DNA from: Chloroherpetonaceae bacterium | GTDB lineage: Bacteria > Bacteroidota > Chlorobiia > Chlorobiales > Chloroherpetonaceae | DNA length: 64,000 bases | Reading direction: 5' to 3' | Assembly (NCBI GenBank): GCA_028277445.1 | Contig: JANQGG010000021.1 | Location: 1 to 64,000, forward strand | The notes under the pieces: generated by a model | The model's input: the letters and a program-made list of their open reading frames with translations, nothing else | What the model was told of the DNA's origin: nothing | Database searches by the model: none | Position numbers and translations under genes: made by a program | Shown: positions 61,855-64,000 of the stretch, one piece after another | How the letters are laid out: the number at the start of each line of letters is the position of its first letter | Position numbering within the stretch: position 1 is the first letter of the stretch

Positions 61855-63999
61855 CTAGTTGGTTGTTGTATTGACCGCGGGTATTTTCAAAACACGAACA
61901 TTGATATCGGCATAAGCGCTATTATTCGCAGAATCGGTCACTTTAAAATCAAAAGAATAACTACCGGTTTGTTCCTGGGTTGGCGTCCATGAGAATTGTC
62001 CTGAACCAGAATCAAACGTTGCGCCGGAAGGCAAGTCGCTTGTGCAAACCAATGCTAAGTTACCTTGATCTTCTTTGTCTTGATCGGAAACCGAAACATT
62101 AAACGAAAGGTCTTTTAAGGCAACAATGCTGAGTTCTTTTCCAGCATCAATACTGATCTTCGGCTTACGATTGATGTGTTTGATGATGATATCATGCGAA
62201 TCCGAATCAGTGAGACCATCTTTATCCGTTACGGTATAGGTTAAGCGGTAAGTGCCGGACTGATCAAAAGTTGGTTTCCAGTTAAATTTATTTTTCTCTA
62301 ACGAGGCGCCTTCCGGCAATCCTTCAACAGTAATGTTTAGGATGCCTTTATCTTCGCTATCCGGATCAGACACATCGACTTCATACGTAATGGATTCGTT
62401 TTCTTCAGCATTAATAACTTCAGGAATGGAAAGAGACGGCGCTCGGTTGGTGTTGCCGACGTTAATGGTATGAGAGAACGACGCGGTTAAACCTTCTACG
62501 TCTTTGACAACAAATGTGAGATTATATTGACCGGATTGTTCAAACGTGGGTTTCCATGAAAAAGATTGTCCGGTTAGGGAGGCATTTTTAGGAAGATTAT
62601 TGCAGGTTACCACCAACTTGCCATCATCTTCAACATCGGGATCTGAAACAGCAATCATAAAGTTTAATAAGCTATTTTCAGCAATGGATGTATCTGAAAC
62701 CGCTACAATCTGAGGCTTTCGATTTACATTTTTCACATTGATTTGAACATTTAAAAAGTCGGAAAGAACCTTACCGCCCGTACCGATATCATAAACCTGG
62801 AACGAGGTGGTGTAACTGCCGGATTGCTCAAATGTTGGTTTCCAGCTAAATGTTTGCGTGGTAGAATCAAACGTTGCGCCAAGCGGTAAGTTGGTAGCTT
62901 TATAAGAAAGCTTGCCTTTGTCTTCACTATCGGGATCGTTTGCGCTGACTTTGAAAACAAGACGGTTGTTTTCATCCACAGTTTGAGCGGAAGTTTTTGC
63001 AAATTTTGGCGCTCGGTTGGTATTTGCGATGACAATCTTATGCCGGGTTGAGTCTTTATATCCTTCAACATCTGTGACAACATACGTGATGGGATAAGTA
63101 CCGGATTGTTCAAAACCAGGCGTCCAAACCATGGATTGTCCTTCTATTTTGGCGCCTTCAGGCAATTTGTTGGCTGTTAAAACAAGTTTGCCTTTATCTT
63201 CTTTATCCGGGTCAGAAATGTTTAACGGAATTTTAATTGGTGAATTTTCGCTTCCATTCATATCAATGACCTCTGCAATGGAGGGCTTGCGGTTAACATT
63301 AATAACATCAATCAACACCCTGAGACTGTCGGTGAGTTGAATGCCATCAATTCCGGTATCGGTAGTTACAAATATCACATCATATTTGCCGGATTGTTCA
63401 AAAGAAGGTTTCCAGTCAAACGTTAATGTATTGGGTTCGAATCCTGCACCTAATGGTAACGAAAGGGCTTTATATACGAGTTTTCCCTTATCTTCTCTAT
63501 CCGGGTCTGTAGCAATAACGGAGAATTTAAGAGATGTGTTTTCCTTAACTTTCTGACCTGGAGTTTGAACAAACAGAGGTTTTCGGTTGGTTTGTTTAAC
63601 AGAAATATTAACGGTCATGGTGTCTTGTAAAACCAAGCCTGGATTTGGGAAAAGTAATGAGTTTAATCCCTGATCTTTAACTTTGAAGCGGGCCGTGTAG
63701 GAACCGGCTTGCTCAAAATTTGGCTCCCACGAAAACGATTGGGTGGATGGATCAAAACTTGATCCTTTAGGTAATCTGACGGCAAAAAACTCAAGTTTTC
63801 CAAGGTCTTCCTTATCGGGATCTGATGCGGTGATTTGATAAGAGTCTATGTTGTTTTCAGAAAAAACCAGCGTGCTCATCCGATCCAACTTTGGCGCGCG
63901 ATTAACATTATCAACCCGAATCGTTAATATCTTTTTATCGCTTAAAGCGCCTTTACCGTCAGAGTTGGAATCTTTGACAAGCATATCAACCTTAAACGT
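61855..63999 (-). CDS. Ig-like (He_PIG/cadherin-type) repeat surface protein, C-terminal part
   Basis: The frame is open to the window edge, so the N-terminus is missing; 714 residues are visible. Seven repeats of ~95 aa share NRAP/NRKP, a SDPDxEDKGKL calcium-binding-like block, LPxGAxF and SWxPTFEQSGxY, the layout of He_PIG and cadherin-like Ig folds. The seventh repeat is the most divergent (FSWTPTQEQTGSY). It ends DINVRVLKIPAVNTTTN without a sorting domain I recognise, which is unusual for exported repeat proteins of this phylum. Probably a secreted adhesin or part of a larger surface machine. Confidence 0.88.
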   Translation of the reverse strand, partial: TFKVDMLVKDSNSDGKGALSDKKILTIRVDNVNRAPKLDRMSTLVFSENNIDSYQITASDPDKEDLGKLEFFAVRLPKGSSFDPSTQSFSWEPNFEQAGSYTARFKVKDQGLNSLLFPNPGLVLQDTMTVNISVKQTNRKPLFVQTPGQKVKENTSLKFSVIATDPDREDKGKLVYKALSLPLGAGFEPNTLTFDWKPSFEQSGKYDVIFVTTDTGIDGIQLTDSLRVLIDVINVNRKPSIAEVIDMNGSENSPIKIPLNISDPDKEDKGKLVLTANKLPEGAKIEGQSMVWTPGFEQSGTYPITYVVTDVEGYKDSTRHKIVIANTNRAPKFAKTSAQTVDENNRLVFKVSANDPDSEDKGKLSYKATNLPLGATFDSTTQTFSWKPTFEQSGSYTTSFQVYDIGTGGKVLSDFLNVQINVKNVNRKPQIVAVSDTSIAENSLLNFMIAVSDPDVEDDGKLVVTCNNLPKNASLTGQSFSWKPTFEQSGQYNLTFVVKDVEGLTASFSHTINVGNTNRAPSLSIPEVINAEENESITYEVDVSDPDSEDKGILNITVEGLPEGASLEKNKFNWKPTFDQSGTYRLTYTVTDKDGLTDSDSHDIIIKHINRKPKISIDAGKELSIVALKDLSFNVSVSDQDKEDQGNLALVCTSDLPSGATFDSGSGQFSWTPTQEQTGSYSFDFKVTDSANNSAYADINVRVLKIPAVNTTTN

Positions 64000-64000
64000 G

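Overview
The window looks like a chromosome segment from a member of the Bacteroidota/Chlorobiota group: moderate A+T content, bacterial glycogen synthase, an Amt/PII pair, HemN, and several families common in that group (DUF4255, Imm8, DUF1207). A Chloroherpeton-like organism is a guess from gene content; no rRNA or other decisive marker is present. No tRNA, rRNA or CRISPR array was seen.

Region 1 (1-6.8 kb) is a polymorphic-toxin array. The 3' end of an RHS gene carries a toxin tip and is followed by an immunity gene. Two displaced ('orphan') RHS tips follow, each repeating part of the RHS core, then a new toxin end, then an immunity gene (one is Imm8-like, one is a small membrane protein). 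Two more degenerate RHS core scraps flank a RelE-like toxin/antitoxin pair.

Region 2 (6.8-29.5 kb) is mixed housekeeping and accessory DNA: glgA (-), a YxSGxIKS-repeat protein, a Met-rich secreted protein, amt-glnB with a terminator, a membrane-anchored pentapeptide-repeat protein (-), a papain-like peptidase followed by two or three very small ORFs and a transthyretin-like-domain protein, a flavoprotein (-), hemN, a RAYT transposase scrap with a palindrome, a ferric-reductase-like protein (-), a decayed AraC regulator, a DUF433/DUF5615 toxin-antitoxin pair, a Gfo/Idh/MocA oxidoreductase, and a run of minus-strand genes (GyrI-like, aldo/keto reductase, outer-membrane barrel, alpha/beta hydrolase).

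Region 3 (29.77-60.78 kb) is one long plus-strand operon for an extracellular contractile injection system (eCIS; Afp/PVC/MAC relatives). Its order is DUF4255 cap/terminator, an unassigned protein with a possible carbohydrate-binding insert, a single long sheath, two tube paralogues, DUF5908, LysM protein, VgrG-like spike, PAAR tip, gp25, two large baseplate proteins (gpJ-like, Pvc12-like), a 1497-aa protein with PKD-like repeats in the slot where a fibre gene is expected, tape-measure family protein, two DUF4157 (eCIS core) proteins, and the AAA+ ATPase. The DUF4157 proteins look like cargo. The 1984-aa one joins a Cys/His amidase-like domain, three ~140-aa helical repeats and a DNA/RNA non-specific endonuclease-like end. 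The 682-aa one joins DUF4157, an OmpA-like domain and a second zinc-peptidase motif resembling aspzincins.

Region 4 (60.9-64 kb, minus strand) has a DUF1207 outer-membrane-type protein, a terminator, and the 3' part of a large Ig-like-repeat surface protein that runs off the window.
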